Source: Nioella sp965215655 | GTDB lineage: Bacteria > Pseudomonadota > Alphaproteobacteria > Rhodobacterales > Rhodobacteraceae | Direction: 5' to 3' | NCBI RefSeq assembly: GCF_965215655.1 | Contig: NZ_OZ244111.1 | Coordinates: 372,001-436,000, forward strand | DNA length: 64,000 nt | Shown: positions 32,797 to 40,925 of the stretch, piece after piece | Layout of the letters: each line of letters opens with the position of its first letter | Numbering within the stretch: the first letter of the stretch is position 1 | Translations under genes and position numbers: made by a program | Notes under the pieces: model-generated | The model's input: the letters and a program-made list of their open reading frames with translations, nothing else | Told to the model about the DNA's origin: nothing | The model's database searches: none

Positions 32797-32883
32797 GAAA
32801 AATCTTCCGGAAGATTTTTCAGGTCAGCAAAATTCTTCCAGAAGAATTTTGTGCAGGCCGGAAGAATTTTCAGAAAATTCTTC
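32797..32883. repeat. three tandem palindromes between convergent aminotransferase genes
   Basis: Palindrome 1 is 24 bp and perfect (32797-32820, arms GAAAAATCTTCC). Palindrome 2 is 24 bp with a central CA (32828-32851, arm CAAAATTCTTC). Palindrome 3 is 23 bp with a central A (32861-32883, arm GAAGAATTTTC). Centres are about 31 and 32 bp apart, and the block fills exactly the gap between the two stop codons. Arms of 2 and 3 can also pair with one another. AT-rich 3' arms (ATTTT) make a bidirectional terminator plausible; the triplication is unusual. Confidence 0.85.
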
Positions 32884-34073
32884 TAAACCTTCGCGATAAC
32901 CTCTGCAGCCGCATCGAGCCCTCCTGGCCCATTTGGAATGCGCAAAGCCGTCATTCCAGCCTGAAGCGATCCGAGCACACCCATCACCATATGGGCGTTC
33001 ACATGCCCCATATGGCCGATGCGAAAGATGCCATTGGCGTCTTCTTCCGGTGCGCCAAGCGGAATGCCAAGCGTGATCCCCGCCTGCTGCTCCAGCCAGT
33101 GGCGCAGGCGCGTGCCCGCCACGCCCCCCATGCGAACCGTCGTCACCGCGTGTGAACGTTCTGCCGGGCCAGTGATATTCAGCTCGATATCGGTGCCCGT
33201 TCCCCATGCCTCGAACGCGGCCCAGACAGCCCCTGCCAGCACCTTGTGGCGGTGCCAGACTGCCTCTAGCCCTTCTTCGTGCAGGATCATGTCCAAAGCC
33301 TCGCGCAGCCCGTACAGGTGATGCGTCGGCGCGGTGCCGCAGAAATGCTGGTAGTAGAGTGCGGGGTTCGCACGCGGGCGCCAATCCCAATAGGGCGTCA
33401 CGAGGTCAGCCGTTTCGCGGGCGGCATCCGCCTTGTCGTTGAAAAAGACGAAGGACATGCCCGGCGGCACCATCAGCCCTTTCTGGCAGCCCGTCACCAT
33501 CACATCGACACCCCAGTCATCCATGTGGAACTCATCCACTGCCAGGCAGGCGATATTGTCGGAAAACAGCAGCGCCGGGTGGCCGGTCTCATCCAGCACG
33601 CGACGCAGGCCGGGGATGTCGTTCTTCACGGAAGAGGCCGTATCGACCTGAACCGCCAGAACCGCTTTGATCTTGTGGCCCGTATCGGCGCGCAGAGCCT
33701 CTGCCACGCGGTCCAGATCCACCGCCGCGCGGAAGCCGAAATCGATGATCTCGGTCTCGATCCCCAATCCGCGCGCCATCTCACCCCAGCCAAGGCAGAA
33801 CCGCCCGGTGCCCAGGATCAGGATTCTGTCGCCCCGTGAGAGGGTGTTGCACAGCGCCGCTTCCCACGCGCCATGGCCGTTGGCGATATAAATCGCCACC
33901 TCATGCCGGGTCCGCGCCACCTGCTTGAGATCCGCAACGATGGTTGCGGTCATGTCCACCAACTGCCCTGTATAGATGTTGGGCGCAGGACGGTGCATCG
34001 CCTGAAGCACGCGGTCGGGCATGACGGAGGGGCCGGGAATGGCAAGGTAATGACGACCGTTGGCGAGGCTCAT
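32883..34073 (-). CDS. class V aminotransferase (alanine/serine-glyoxylate type)
   Basis: 396 residues, ATG 34073 with AAAGG upstream. It has PGPSVMPDRVLQAMHRP at the N-terminus, ANGHGAWEAAL (PLP phosphate site), Asp172 in FSDNIAC as the PLP-ring partner, and Lys198 in VTGCQKGLMVPPG as Schiff base. It belongs with serine-glyoxylate, alanine-glyoxylate and ureidoglycine-glyoxylate transaminases; I cannot choose among the substrates. A role in glyoxylate amination would fit an organism with the ethylmalonyl-CoA pathway, in which glyoxylate is produced. Convergent with the HisC-like gene. Confidence 0.85.
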   Translation of the reverse strand: MSLANGRHYLAIPGPSVMPDRVLQAMHRPAPNIYTGQLVDMTATIVADLKQVARTRHEVAIYIANGHGAWEAALCNTLSRGDRILILGTGRFCLGWGEMARGLGIETEIIDFGFRAAVDLDRVAEALRADTGHKIKAVLAVQVDTASSVKNDIPGLRRVLDETGHPALLFSDNIACLAVDEFHMDDWGVDVMVTGCQKGLMVPPGMSFVFFNDKADAARETADLVTPYWDWRPRANPALYYQHFCGTAPTHHLYGLREALDMILHEEGLEAVWHRHKVLAGAVWAAFEAWGTGTDIELNITGPAERSHAVTTVRMGGVAGTRLRHWLEQQAGITLGIPLGAPEEDANGIFRIGHMGHVNAHMVMGVLGSLQAGMTALRIPNGPGGLDAAAEVIAKV

Positions 34074-34127
34074 TTCGGGACCTTTCGAGAGGGCATGTGA
34101 AAGCGGTAGCCCTCCCCGCAGGCGGGG

Positions 34128-34832
34128 TCAATCGGTGCCGTGATAGCGCCGTGCAAGCCGCTCCGGATCGGCCCCCAACCGGTAGCGCAGCAGCGTGCCG
34201 AGGTTGCGCGCCCCGCGCCTCATCCAGCCCTCCGCCTCGTATCGCGCTGCCGATGTCCGTGCCTCCACCGGCAGCATCACAAGCCGGTCTTTCAGGGCGC
34301 GCGCGATCGCCACATCTTCCATAAGCGGCTGGTCCGGGTAGCCGCCGACCCGGTCGTAGTGCGCCCGCGACAGCAGCAGCCCCTGATCGCCATAAGGCAA
34401 GCCAAGCGCCCGCGTCCGCCAGTTGGCCCACCTCGCCACACGCCGTGCGGCGCTCGCCTCGCTGCGGAAGGCAAGGCGGAAACAGGCCGCGCGGTCGGGG
34501 TTGCGGTTCATATGGGTCAGAACCGCCTCGCCCCATCCGGGGGCCAGATGCGTGTCGGCATGCAGAAACAGCAGCCACGGGGCTGACGCCGCCTGCGCCC
34601 CGCGCGCCAGTTGCCCGCCCCGGCTGGCCGGGCCGCTGATCCAGACCGCGCCCAGTTCCCTCGCGGCCTCGTGCGTTTCATCCTTGGACCCGCCGTCAGA
34701 GATCACCAGTTCGCGCACCAACCCCATCTCGACGCCTTCCATCAGCGCTGCAGTGGTCGCCGCCAGCAAAGGTGCTGCGTTCAGGGTGGGGATGATGATG
34801 GACAGCGGCGCAGGCATCTTGCGAAAGCCCAT
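34128..34832 (-). CDS. glycosyltransferase family 2 (rSAM/selenodomain-associated type)
   Basis: Up to 234 residues. SIIIPTLNAAP at the start and LVISDGGSKDETHEAA form the GT2 nucleotide-sugar site. FLHADTHLAPGW carries the DxD-like motif, and GLPYGDQGLLLSRAHYD with MEDVAIARAL carries the acceptor-side Asp residues. The pattern fits TIGR04283 (rSAM/selenodomain-associated transferase 2). The partner transferase 1 and the radical SAM gene normally seen with it are not present. Start ambiguous: ATG 34832 or ATG 34817; neither has a strong ribosome site. Divergent from ygfZ. Confidence 0.82.
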   Translation of the reverse strand: MGFRKMPAPLSIIIPTLNAAPLLAATTAALMEGVEMGLVRELVISDGGSKDETHEAARELGAVWISGPASRGGQLARGAQAASAPWLLFLHADTHLAPGWGEAVLTHMNRNPDRAACFRLAFRSEASAARRVARWANWRTRALGLPYGDQGLLLSRAHYDRVGGYPDQPLMEDVAIARALKDRLVMLPVEARTSAARYEAEGWMRRGARNLGTLLRYRLGADPERLARRYHGTD

Positions 34833-34887
34833 GGTTCAGGACGGTCTGCCGTCCTATATGACGGGGAAGACGCGAAAGGAAACGTGG

Positions 34888-35652
34888 ATGACCGGCGAAA
34901 AGGCAAAGAATCGCACTGTATTGCGGATCGCGGGCAAGGATGCGCATCACTTCTTGCACGGGTTGGTGACGCATGACGCCCGGCCCGGTGCACTCGTCTA
35001 TTCCGCGCTTCTGTCTCCCCAAGGCAAGTTTCTGGCCGATTTCTTTCTGCTCGACCGGGGCGAGGATATCCTGCTCGATGTGGCCGGTGACCTTGCGCCG
35101 GGGCTGTTTCGGCGTCTCTCGATGTACAAGCTGCGTGCAGCCGTGACGATCGACGACAGCGGCTTGCCAGTGGCCCGTGGCCTTGGCGAGGTTCCGGACG
35201 GGGCCTTTGCCGACCCACGCCACGAGGCGCTCGGCTGGCGAGCCTATGGGGTGGAAGGCAGCGCGCCGCAGATCGACTGGGACGCGATCCGCGTGGCGCA
35301 TTGCATCCCCGAGACCGGCATCGAGCTGATCCCCGAGGACAGCTATATTTTGGAAGCGGGTTACGACCGGCTGCGCGGGGTCGATCACCGCAAGGGCTGC
35401 TATGTGGGCCAAGAGGTCACCGCGCGGATGAAGCATAAGACCACCTTGCGCAAGGGTCTGGTCACGGTGGAGATCGACGGGGCAGCCCCGGTCGGCACCC
35501 CGATCACAGCGGGGGACAAACCGGCGGGCACGCTCTTTACCCAATCGGGCGGGCAGGCCATCGCCTATCTGCGGTTTGAGCGGGCAAAGGGTGACATGGT
35601 GGCGGGCGACGCGACCATTCGCTGGTCAGAGCCGGGTCAGAACGACGCCTGA
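34888..35652 (+). CDS. ygfZ: YgfZ/GcvT-domain folate-binding protein
   Basis: 254 residues from ATG 34888, with AAAGGA ten bases upstream; the frame is open upstream but covers the divergent gene. The YgfZ signature K-G-C-[FY]-x-G-Q-E is present as RKGCYVGQEVTARM, with the conserved Cys needed for function. YgfZ assists assembly or repair of Fe-S clusters in a tetrahydrofolate-dependent way. The DHRKGCYVGQE region and the C-terminal beta-barrel (FERAKGDM) are as in the family. Its last 27 bp overlap the convergent EamA-transporter gene. Confidence 0.9.
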   Translation: MTGEKAKNRTVLRIAGKDAHHFLHGLVTHDARPGALVYSALLSPQGKFLADFFLLDRGEDILLDVAGDLAPGLFRRLSMYKLRAAVTIDDSGLPVARGLGEVPDGAFADPRHEALGWRAYGVEGSAPQIDWDAIRVAHCIPETGIELIPEDSYILEAGYDRLRGVDHRKGCYVGQEVTARMKHKTTLRKGLVTVEIDGAAPVGTPITAGDKPAGTLFTQSGGQAIAYLRFERAKGDMVAGDATIRWSEPGQNDA

Positions 35653-36462
35653 GACGATCAGCACGGCGGCGATGATCTTGCCCCGGTCCATCTTGTCGCC
35701 AAAGAGCAGCCAGCCAAGCAAAACGGCGAAAAGGATTGATGTTTCCCGAAGCGCCGCGACCAGCGCCAGCGGTGCCACCGTCATGGCCCAGACCGCAATC
35801 GCATAGGCCGCAAAGCTCGCCGCCGCGGCGATCAGCCCCATGATCCAGTCCCGCCTGCTGGCCCGGATCACCTCGACCCCGCGCAGGGCAATCGCGGCGG
35901 GGGTGTAGAACAGCGCCGACAGCATCATCAGCCAGCCCACATATTGCAGCGGATCGCCTGCCACCCGCGCGCCCAACCCGTCGGCCAGCGTATAGCCCGC
36001 CGTGGCCATGGCGGAGCCGAAGGCATAGGGCAGCAGTCGCCGCGACTCGCCGTTTGTGAAGACCCCGCGCGCCATGAAGGCGATGCCCAGACCAAGGACC
36101 AGCACGCCCACATAATCCATGACCCCCATCGGGTCGGAAAGGAACAGCACGCTGACGACCAACACCATCATCGGGGCGGCCCCGCGTGCCAGCGGATAGA
36201 CGCGGCTCAGGTCGCCCTGTTCATAGGCGAATGCCAGGAACAGCTGATAGGCCATATGGATCAGGCCGGATGCCAGCAGCCAAGGCCAGGCCTCTGCCAC
36301 GGGGAACGGCTTGGCCAGGGCCACACAAAAGCCGATCGCCGCATGTCCCACCGACAGCAGGAACATCGAGGTCTGTTTCGACAGCCCCGTCTTGATGATG
36401 GCGTTCCAGCCCGCATGCAGCAAGGCCGCACCCAGGACCGCCAGAAGAACCGTGAAGGACAT
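35626..36462 (-). CDS. EamA/DMT family transporter
   Basis: 278 residues with ten predicted transmembrane helices in two five-helix repeats, each about 140 residues and each ending with an EamA-like segment (PLARGAAPMMVLVVSVLFLSD in the first; RETSILFAVLLGWLLFGDKM in the second). Drug/metabolite-transporter superfamily exporters of this size move amino acids or other metabolites; substrate not predictable. ATG 36462. Convergent with ygfZ with a 27-bp overlap. Confidence 0.9.
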   Translation of the reverse strand: MSFTVLLAVLGAALLHAGWNAIIKTGLSKQTSMFLLSVGHAAIGFCVALAKPFPVAEAWPWLLASGLIHMAYQLFLAFAYEQGDLSRVYPLARGAAPMMVLVVSVLFLSDPMGVMDYVGVLVLGLGIAFMARGVFTNGESRRLLPYAFGSAMATAGYTLADGLGARVAGDPLQYVGWLMMLSALFYTPAAIALRGVEVIRASRRDWIMGLIAAAASFAAYAIAVWAMTVAPLALVAALRETSILFAVLLGWLLFGDKMDRGKIIAAVLIVSGVVLTRL

Positions 36463-36534
36463 GTCGTGCTGCCTCGGCGAATGTAACGGTTATGTGACAC
36501 AAGCCGCAGGCGAATGGAAAACCCAAAAGGCAGG

Positions 36535-37236
36535 TCAGCGGGCGTTCTCGGTCTCCGCCGTGCCGGTAAGTGGGGCCGGCGTGCCATACGCGTTCAGCCC
36601 CTCCATCCCCTTGGGCGTCAATGCATAAACACCCTTCTCCACCTTCTCGAACCAGCCATAGTGGTCGTCGCGCATCAATGTCGTGGCCCGGTCCACCCCG
36701 GTGGCGGCCTTCACATCGCGGCCAGGTGAGGGCCCATGCTTAGCCAGATGGGCCGCACAGCGCAGCGCGTCCTGCCGGTAGGCGGTGACCAGTCCCACCC
36801 GCGTCGCCCCGCCGCTATTCGGGTCGCCCACGCGCCGCGAGAACTCCCGCAGCAGGCGCTGGCGTTTCGGTTTGGAGATACGCGGTTCATAGGGCCCCGG
36901 GTCGCAATGCGCCTCGACGAAGCCATCGCTCAGCCGCACCGTTAGCAGGCCAAGCCCCAACCGGCGGCACAAGGCCGTGTTTTCCTTCAATGCCTTCTGA
37001 AACCCGCGCCCGGTGCCGCGCGGCACCGCCAGATAGACCAGATCGGCCAGTGCCAGCCGCGCCACCCCCTGATGGAAGAGCGCCAGCGAGAAACGGGTCT
37101 TCAGCTCCACGATCACCGGGTCTTCACCCGGACGCAAGGCCACCACATCCGCGGCCCCGACCTCGGATTTCACTTCGTAGCCTTGCCCTTCCAGAAAGGC
37201 CTTCACCGGCGGGTAGAGATCGGTTTCCTTCACCAT
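36535..37236 (-). CDS. DUF2161 putative PD-(D/E)XK phosphodiesterase
   Basis: 233 residues. The N-terminal part has a restriction-endonuclease-like core: VKAFLEGQGYEVKSEV, GAADVVAL and VIVELKTRFS, giving the D...E-x-K metal-binding set. A helical middle part (RISKPKRQRLLREFSRRVGDPN) and a winged-helix-like C-terminus (DDHYGWFEKVEKGVYALTPKG) follow. This is the DUF2161 architecture; nucleic-acid cleavage is predicted but not shown. Divergent from rpmB. Confidence 0.85.
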   Translation of the reverse strand: MVKETDLYPPVKAFLEGQGYEVKSEVGAADVVALRPGEDPVIVELKTRFSLALFHQGVARLALADLVYLAVPRGTGRGFQKALKENTALCRRLGLGLLTVRLSDGFVEAHCDPGPYEPRISKPKRQRLLREFSRRVGDPNSGGATRVGLVTAYRQDALRCAAHLAKHGPSPGRDVKAATGVDRATTLMRDDHYGWFEKVEKGVYALTPKGMEGLNAYGTPAPLTGTAETENAR

Positions 37237-37291
37237 GGCGGCAGGCTATGACGGGAAACAGGGAAAGTCATCCCGGGCGGGGATGAATCGC

Positions 37292-37320
37292 TTGACACTG
37301 CCCGTGCAGCGCCGTATCCA
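37292..37320 (+). promoter_or_regulatory. sigma-70-type promoter of rpmB
   Basis: TTGACA (37292-37297), 17 bp, then TATCCA (37315-37320): a consensus -35 and a reasonable -10 for an alphaproteobacterium. It lies 70 bp upstream of the rpmB ATG. Confidence 0.65.
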
Positions 37321-37389
37321 CCCGCCAGATTTGTAGGGGCGCTGACCGGCTCAGCGCCCTTGTCCGTTTCTGAGACCGAGGATAAGCAC

Positions 37390-37677
37390 ATGTCGCGCGT
37401 CTGCGAATTGACCGGAAAAGGCCCAATGTCTGGCAACAATGTCAGCCATGCCAACAACAAGACCAAGCGTCGGTTTCTTCCGAACCTGAACGACGTGACC
37501 CTCGGGTCCGAGGCGCTTGACCGCAGCTTCAAGCTGCGCATTTCGGCAGCGGCCCTGCGCTCCGTCGATCACCGTGGTGGTCTGGATGCGTTCCTGGCCA
37601 AAGCGAAAGACGAAGAGCTTTCGCCCAAAGCGCTGAAAATCAAGAAAGATATCGCGAAGGCCCAGGCAGAAGCCTGA
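37390..37677 (+). CDS. rpmB: 50S ribosomal protein L28
   Basis: 95 residues from ATG 37390 (MSRVCELTGKGPMSGNNVSHA), with GAGGA nine bases upstream. The L28 signature is the N-terminal C-x-x-TGKGP segment followed by SHANNKTKRRFLPNL. The C-terminal helical tail (SPKALKIKKDIAKAQ) is the alphaproteobacterial extension. Single-gene unit between a sigma-70-type promoter and a terminator. Confidence 0.97.
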   Translation: MSRVCELTGKGPMSGNNVSHANNKTKRRFLPNLNDVTLGSEALDRSFKLRISAAALRSVDHRGGLDAFLAKAKDEELSPKALKIKKDIAKAQAEA

Positions 37678-37704
37678 TCTTCCCCGATCCTTTCGGCAAA
37701 TTCT

Positions 37705-37743
37705 CGCGGCCTCCGGCATTTGCTCGGGGGCCGCGTCCTTTTT
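37705..37743 (+). terminator. Rho-independent terminator after rpmB
   Basis: Stem CGCGGCC / GGCCGCG extended by an inner CCG / CGG, followed by TCCTTTTTG, starting 27 bp after the rpmB stop. Confidence 0.75.
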
Positions 37744-37783
37744 GCGCTTTGCAAGCGTTGCGCCCCGTGCCTATTTAAGCGTC

Positions 37784-38131
37784 ATGAACCGTCTGCTGAA
37801 TCCCGCAACCGCATTGCTGCTTGCTCTGATGCTTGCCATGACCTCGGTCAGCATGGCCGTGGCGCGTGGTGGGATGTCGATGACGGGGTCGATGATTCTC
37901 TGCATCGACGCTGACCAGCAGGTCGTGCCCCTTGGCCCCGATGGCGAGCCGATGGAAACGACCCATGCCTGCCCCGATTGCACCATCGGCACATTGGCCC
38001 TGACGGAACCGCAACCGCTGGACGCGCCGGAATGGCACATGGCGCAGCTCTGTGTCCGTCCCTTTGCGCTGAACATTCACGAAACCACCGTGCAAGGCGG
38101 GCAGGGGCGCGGCCCCCCATCCCTGATCTGA
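37784..38131 (+). CDS. exported protein with CxxC, upstream of copper chaperone
   Basis: 115 residues from ATG 37784. Residues 1-27 form a signal peptide (LLLALMLAMTSVSMAVA). The mature part has MSMTGSMILC (Met-rich with a Cys), HACPDCTIG (CxxC) and a third Cys-containing segment AQLCVRPF. Met, His and Cys near one another before a PCuAC gene suggest periplasmic copper handling; this is inference from context and composition. I do not recognise the family with certainty (DUF2946-like proteins look similar). Confidence 0.65.
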   Translation: MNRLLNPATALLLALMLAMTSVSMAVARGGMSMTGSMILCIDADQQVVPLGPDGEPMETTHACPDCTIGTLALTEPQPLDAPEWHMAQLCVRPFALNIHETTVQGGQGRGPPSLI

Positions 38132-38172
38132 TCCCGAATTTCCCTATTCCAATCAGATCAAGGAGACGACCG

Positions 38173-38682
38173 ATGTCGTTCAAATCCACCCTTCTCGCGG
38201 GCGTTGCTGCCCTGTCCTTCGCCCTTCCCGCCTTTGCCGATGGCATCATGATTCACGACCCCTATGCCCGCGCCTCTGCGATGATGTCGCAATCGGGCGC
38301 GGCCTTCATGGAGATCATGAACCAGACCGACACCGACGACCGGCTGATCGACGCCCGGTCCGACGTGGCTGAACGGGTCGAGCTGCACACGCATCAGGAA
38401 GACGCAAATGGCGTGATGCGAATGATCCACGTAGAGGAAGGCTTCGCCATTCCCGCCGGTGGCAGCCACGCCCTGGCGCGCGGCGGCGACCACGTGATGT
38501 TCCTCGGCCTCAACCAGCCCTTCGAACATGGCGAAGAAATCGAGGTGACGCTGGTCTTCGAACAGGCCGGTGAAATGACCGTGACCATCCCGATTGATCT
38601 GGAGCGCAACCCGATGCGCCAGCAGATGCAGGGTCATGGCCAGATGAACCACGGCAACATGGGCAACGCCGCTTCCGACTAA
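38173..38682 (+). CDS. periplasmic copper chaperone PCuAC
   Basis: 169 residues from ATG 38173 with AGGAGA upstream. Signal peptide 1-22 (cleavage after AFA). The PCuAC domain carries the copper ligands His72/His74, Met82/Met84 and His107-x-Met109, and the typical stretches GFAIPAGG and GGDHVMFLGL. PCuAC delivers Cu(I) to the CuA or CuB site of cytochrome c oxidase. The tail after residue 148 is rich in Met and His (MQGHGQMNHGNMG), an additional copper-binding candidate. It follows the CxxC protein by 41 bp, likely one operon. Confidence 0.92.
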   Translation: MSFKSTLLAGVAALSFALPAFADGIMIHDPYARASAMMSQSGAAFMEIMNQTDTDDRLIDARSDVAERVELHTHQEDANGVMRMIHVEEGFAIPAGGSHALARGGDHVMFLGLNQPFEHGEEIEVTLVFEQAGEMTVTIPIDLERNPMRQQMQGHGQMNHGNMGNAASD

Positions 38683-38777
38683 GCCCCGGGACAGGGCCGC
38701 GACGGTGCTGTCCCTCCCATAGCGGCCCTTGGCGGCGCGCCGCAGGTTCCATCCGGCGCGCCGTCCCAATTGAAACC

Positions 38778-39230
38778 CTATTGCATCAGCGCAATCGCGG
38801 CAGCCTGCGCCTCGGCATATCCTGCAAGACTGACCGAATGGGCAGAGCCGTCTGGAAAGACCGTGCCACCCGAAATGAACTCGGCCGATGTGTCGGGACC
38901 GGCATAGGTCAGCAAGACCTCTTGGGCGCCGAAACCCTCGCCCTCCCGTATCATGCCATCGCCGGGGACATGCCCGCGTCGCGTATAGGCAAAGTAGCCG
39001 AACGGATTGACGAAAACGATCAGCCCATAGCGATCCTCGACGGCGCAATCGCGCGGATAAGACCAGCTGCCGGTGCCCGCAGGCGTACACAGAACGCGCC
39101 AGTCGTCATGCACCGAGATCACGCGATAGGGGGTCAGGTCATAGCTTTCCAGACCGGCCTGCGCATGGACTGCCGGGCCTTGGGCGGTGAATAGCAGGCA
39201 AAGAGCGAGGATGGAGTGGCGGCGCTGCAC
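38778..39230 (-). CDS. exported protein of unknown function
   Basis: 150 residues from GTG 39230, chosen because GGAAAGGA is six bases upstream; ATG codons at 39263 and 39248 have no ribosome site. Signal peptide to about residue 24 (ILALCLLFTAQGPAVHAQ). The mature protein has two Cys (VLCTPAG and RDCAVED) likely in a disulfide, and an aromatic segment IVFVNPFGYFAYTRRG. No family recognised. Convergent with the PCuAC gene; its own AT-rich promoter is at 39263-39291. Confidence 0.65.
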   Translation of the reverse strand: MQRRHSILALCLLFTAQGPAVHAQAGLESYDLTPYRVISVHDDWRVLCTPAGTGSWSYPRDCAVEDRYGLIVFVNPFGYFAYTRRGHVPGDGMIREGEGFGAQEVLLTYAGPDTSAEFISGGTVFPDGSAHSVSLAGYAEAQAAAIALMQ

Positions 39231-39262
39231 GGGAAATCCTTTCCGCATGTAATTATGTGTCA

Positions 39263-39291
39263 ATCATACACTATATTAAGTGCGCAATCAA
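39263..39291 (-). promoter_or_regulatory. promoter of the exported protein gene
   Basis: Minus strand: TTGATT (39291-39286), 17 bp, TATGAT (39268-39263), in a markedly AT-rich stretch, 33 bp upstream of the chosen GTG start. Confidence 0.5.
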
Positions 39292-39319
39292 ACCACCTCA
39301 CCGGCTTGTGAACGGGCCT

Positions 39320-40009
39320 CTATGCCAGCATCTCAACCACCCACTTCGGCACGGCCTCGGTGGCTTGCCCCGCGATCACCCGGTCGAACAGGCCCGGCAC
39401 CCGCGATGGCTCCAGGTTGATTTCCAGCGTCTCTGCCCCTGCCGCCTGCGCCTCCTGCACGAAACCGGCGGCGGGATAGACCTCGCCCGAGGTGCCGATG
39501 GACACAAACAGATCCGCCTGCCACAGCGCGTCTGCGATTGCGTCCATGTGATAGGGAATCTCTCCGAACCAGACGATATCGGGGCGTGTGCGCGGCGCGG
39601 CGCAGGCGGGGCAGGGGGCGTCAGGGTCCATCGCCCGTGGCGCGGGCCAGCGATGATCACAAGCGGCACAAAGCGCCCCGGCAAGCGCCCCATGCATATG
39701 CAGTACATTGCGGCTGCCCGCCCGTTCATGCAGATCATCGACGTTCTGCGTGACGATCAGAACCTCGCCCGCCCACTCCCGTTCCAGCCGGGCCAGCGCA
39801 TCATGCGCAGCATTGGGGCTGGCATCCAGCGCATTGGCACGACGGGCGTTGTAGAACTCATGCACCAGCCGGGGATTGCGGGCAAAGCCCTCGGGCGTGG
39901 CGACCTCGTTCAAATCGTAGCGCGTCCACAGTCCATCCTTGTCGCGAAAGGTGCCAAGACCGCTTTCAGCGGAAATCCCGGCGCCGGTCAGGATGACAAT
40001 GCGTTCCAT
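39320..40009 (-). CDS. cobB: NAD-dependent protein deacylase (sirtuin, class III)
   Basis: 229 residues. GAGISAESGLGTFRD (9-23) is the NAD site, QNVD is at 88-91, catalytic His106 is in HMHG, and the zinc-ribbon cysteines are 114, 117, 133 and 136. VSIGTSGEVYPA and LEINLEPS complete the Rossmann fold. Tyr53 and Arg56 in EFYNARR are the class III (SIRT5/CobB-like) pair that recognises succinyl- and malonyl-lysine as well as acetyl-lysine. ATG 40009, GAAGGGGG upstream. Divergent from the phosphatase gene. Confidence 0.93.
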   Translation of the reverse strand: MERIVILTGAGISAESGLGTFRDKDGLWTRYDLNEVATPEGFARNPRLVHEFYNARRANALDASPNAAHDALARLEREWAGEVLIVTQNVDDLHERAGSRNVLHMHGALAGALCAACDHRWPAPRAMDPDAPCPACAAPRTRPDIVWFGEIPYHMDAIADALWQADLFVSIGTSGEVYPAAGFVQEAQAAGAETLEINLEPSRVPGLFDRVIAGQATEAVPKWVVEMLA

Positions 40010-40055
40010 TCAGCCCCCTTCCATGGCATCAAGGGGCCGCAACGAAGGAGCCCCC

Positions 40056-40499
40056 ATGGCCAAGTCTATCCTCTGTGTCTGTCTCGGCAATATCTGCCGC
40101 TCACCCACGGGCGAGGCGCTGCTGCGCGCGGCCCTGCCGGAGGCACGCATAGACAGTGCCGGGACCGCCGGCTGGCATGTGGGAAAGCCGCCCTACGGTC
40201 CGATGCAGGCGGCCGCGCGGGCGCGGGGATATGACCTCAGCCAGCAGCGCGCCCGGCAGGTCAAGGCCGATGATTTCCATCGCTTCGATCTGATTCTGGC
40301 GATGGACAGCAGCAATTTGGAGGATTTGCAGGCGATCCGTCCGGCGGATGCCACCGCAGAGCTGTCACTCTACCTTTCCGTGCTGAACAACGCCCCGACC
40401 GATGTGCCCGACCCCTACTACACGCGGGATTTCGACGGGGCTCTCACGCTGATCGAACAGGCCGCACAGGCCTGGGCCGCACAGCTGACCGGGACTTAG
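40056..40499 (+). CDS. low-molecular-weight protein-tyrosine phosphatase
   Basis: 147 residues from ATG 40056 (AAGGAG eight bases upstream). The phosphate-binding loop C-x5-R-S is at Cys9-Arg15 (VCLGNICRSPTGEA), and the general acid Asp is in DVPDPYY near residue 120. Could act on protein tyrosine or phospho-arginine; arsenate-reductase relatives share this fold but lack the DPYY element. Its stop overlaps the convergent gene by four bases. Confidence 0.92.
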   Translation: MAKSILCVCLGNICRSPTGEALLRAALPEARIDSAGTAGWHVGKPPYGPMQAAARARGYDLSQQRARQVKADDFHRFDLILAMDSSNLEDLQAIRPADATAELSLYLSVLNNAPTDVPDPYYTRDFDGALTLIEQAAQAWAAQLTGT

Positions 40500-40798
40500 C
40501 CGCACATCTGTTCGGCAGCTTCCCCGAAGGCCCTGTACCGGTCCCAGAATGCCTCGTCCCGATGGTTGTCGGACATACGCAATTCTTCCGCCTCGTCCGG
40601 GTCGTCAAAGAGCCGCGCGGCGCGGCGCTGTTCGCCGAAATTCAGGGTCTGGCGTGCCGCGCTGCCGATGCAGGCGCAAAGCGACGGGTTCGCCGCCGTG
40701 CGGCCCGATGTCATACAGGCGCGTTCCACCGGGCTTGCCTCCAGAGGAGCGCCCACCACCATGAACGTGATCAGAAATGCCGAGAATGTCTTGCGCAT
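40496..40798 (-). CDS. small exported four-Cys protein
   Basis: 100 residues from ATG 40798. Signal peptide to about residue 22 (FSAFLITFMVVGAPLEA). The mature domain has Cys in VERACMTSGR, SLCACIGSAA and EQMCG, so two disulfides are possible. The pattern ACMTSGR..NPSLCACIG..A is one I recall in many Rhodobacteraceae small proteins, where database names such as arginine transporter are unsupported. Function unknown. Confidence 0.7.
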   Translation of the reverse strand: MRKTFSAFLITFMVVGAPLEASPVERACMTSGRTAANPSLCACIGSAARQTLNFGEQRRAARLFDDPDEAEELRMSDNHRDEAFWDRYRAFGEAAEQMCG

Positions 40799-40925
40799 CG
40801 CCCTGCCTCGCTTGCCCCATGCAAGGGGTTGGTCCCCCCATCTGCAAGCTAATCTGCCGAAAGTACCCCCGCAGCGCAATCTCCCGGCGCGCAACGGGGG
40901 TGAAATGGGCGGAAAATGGCAGAGG

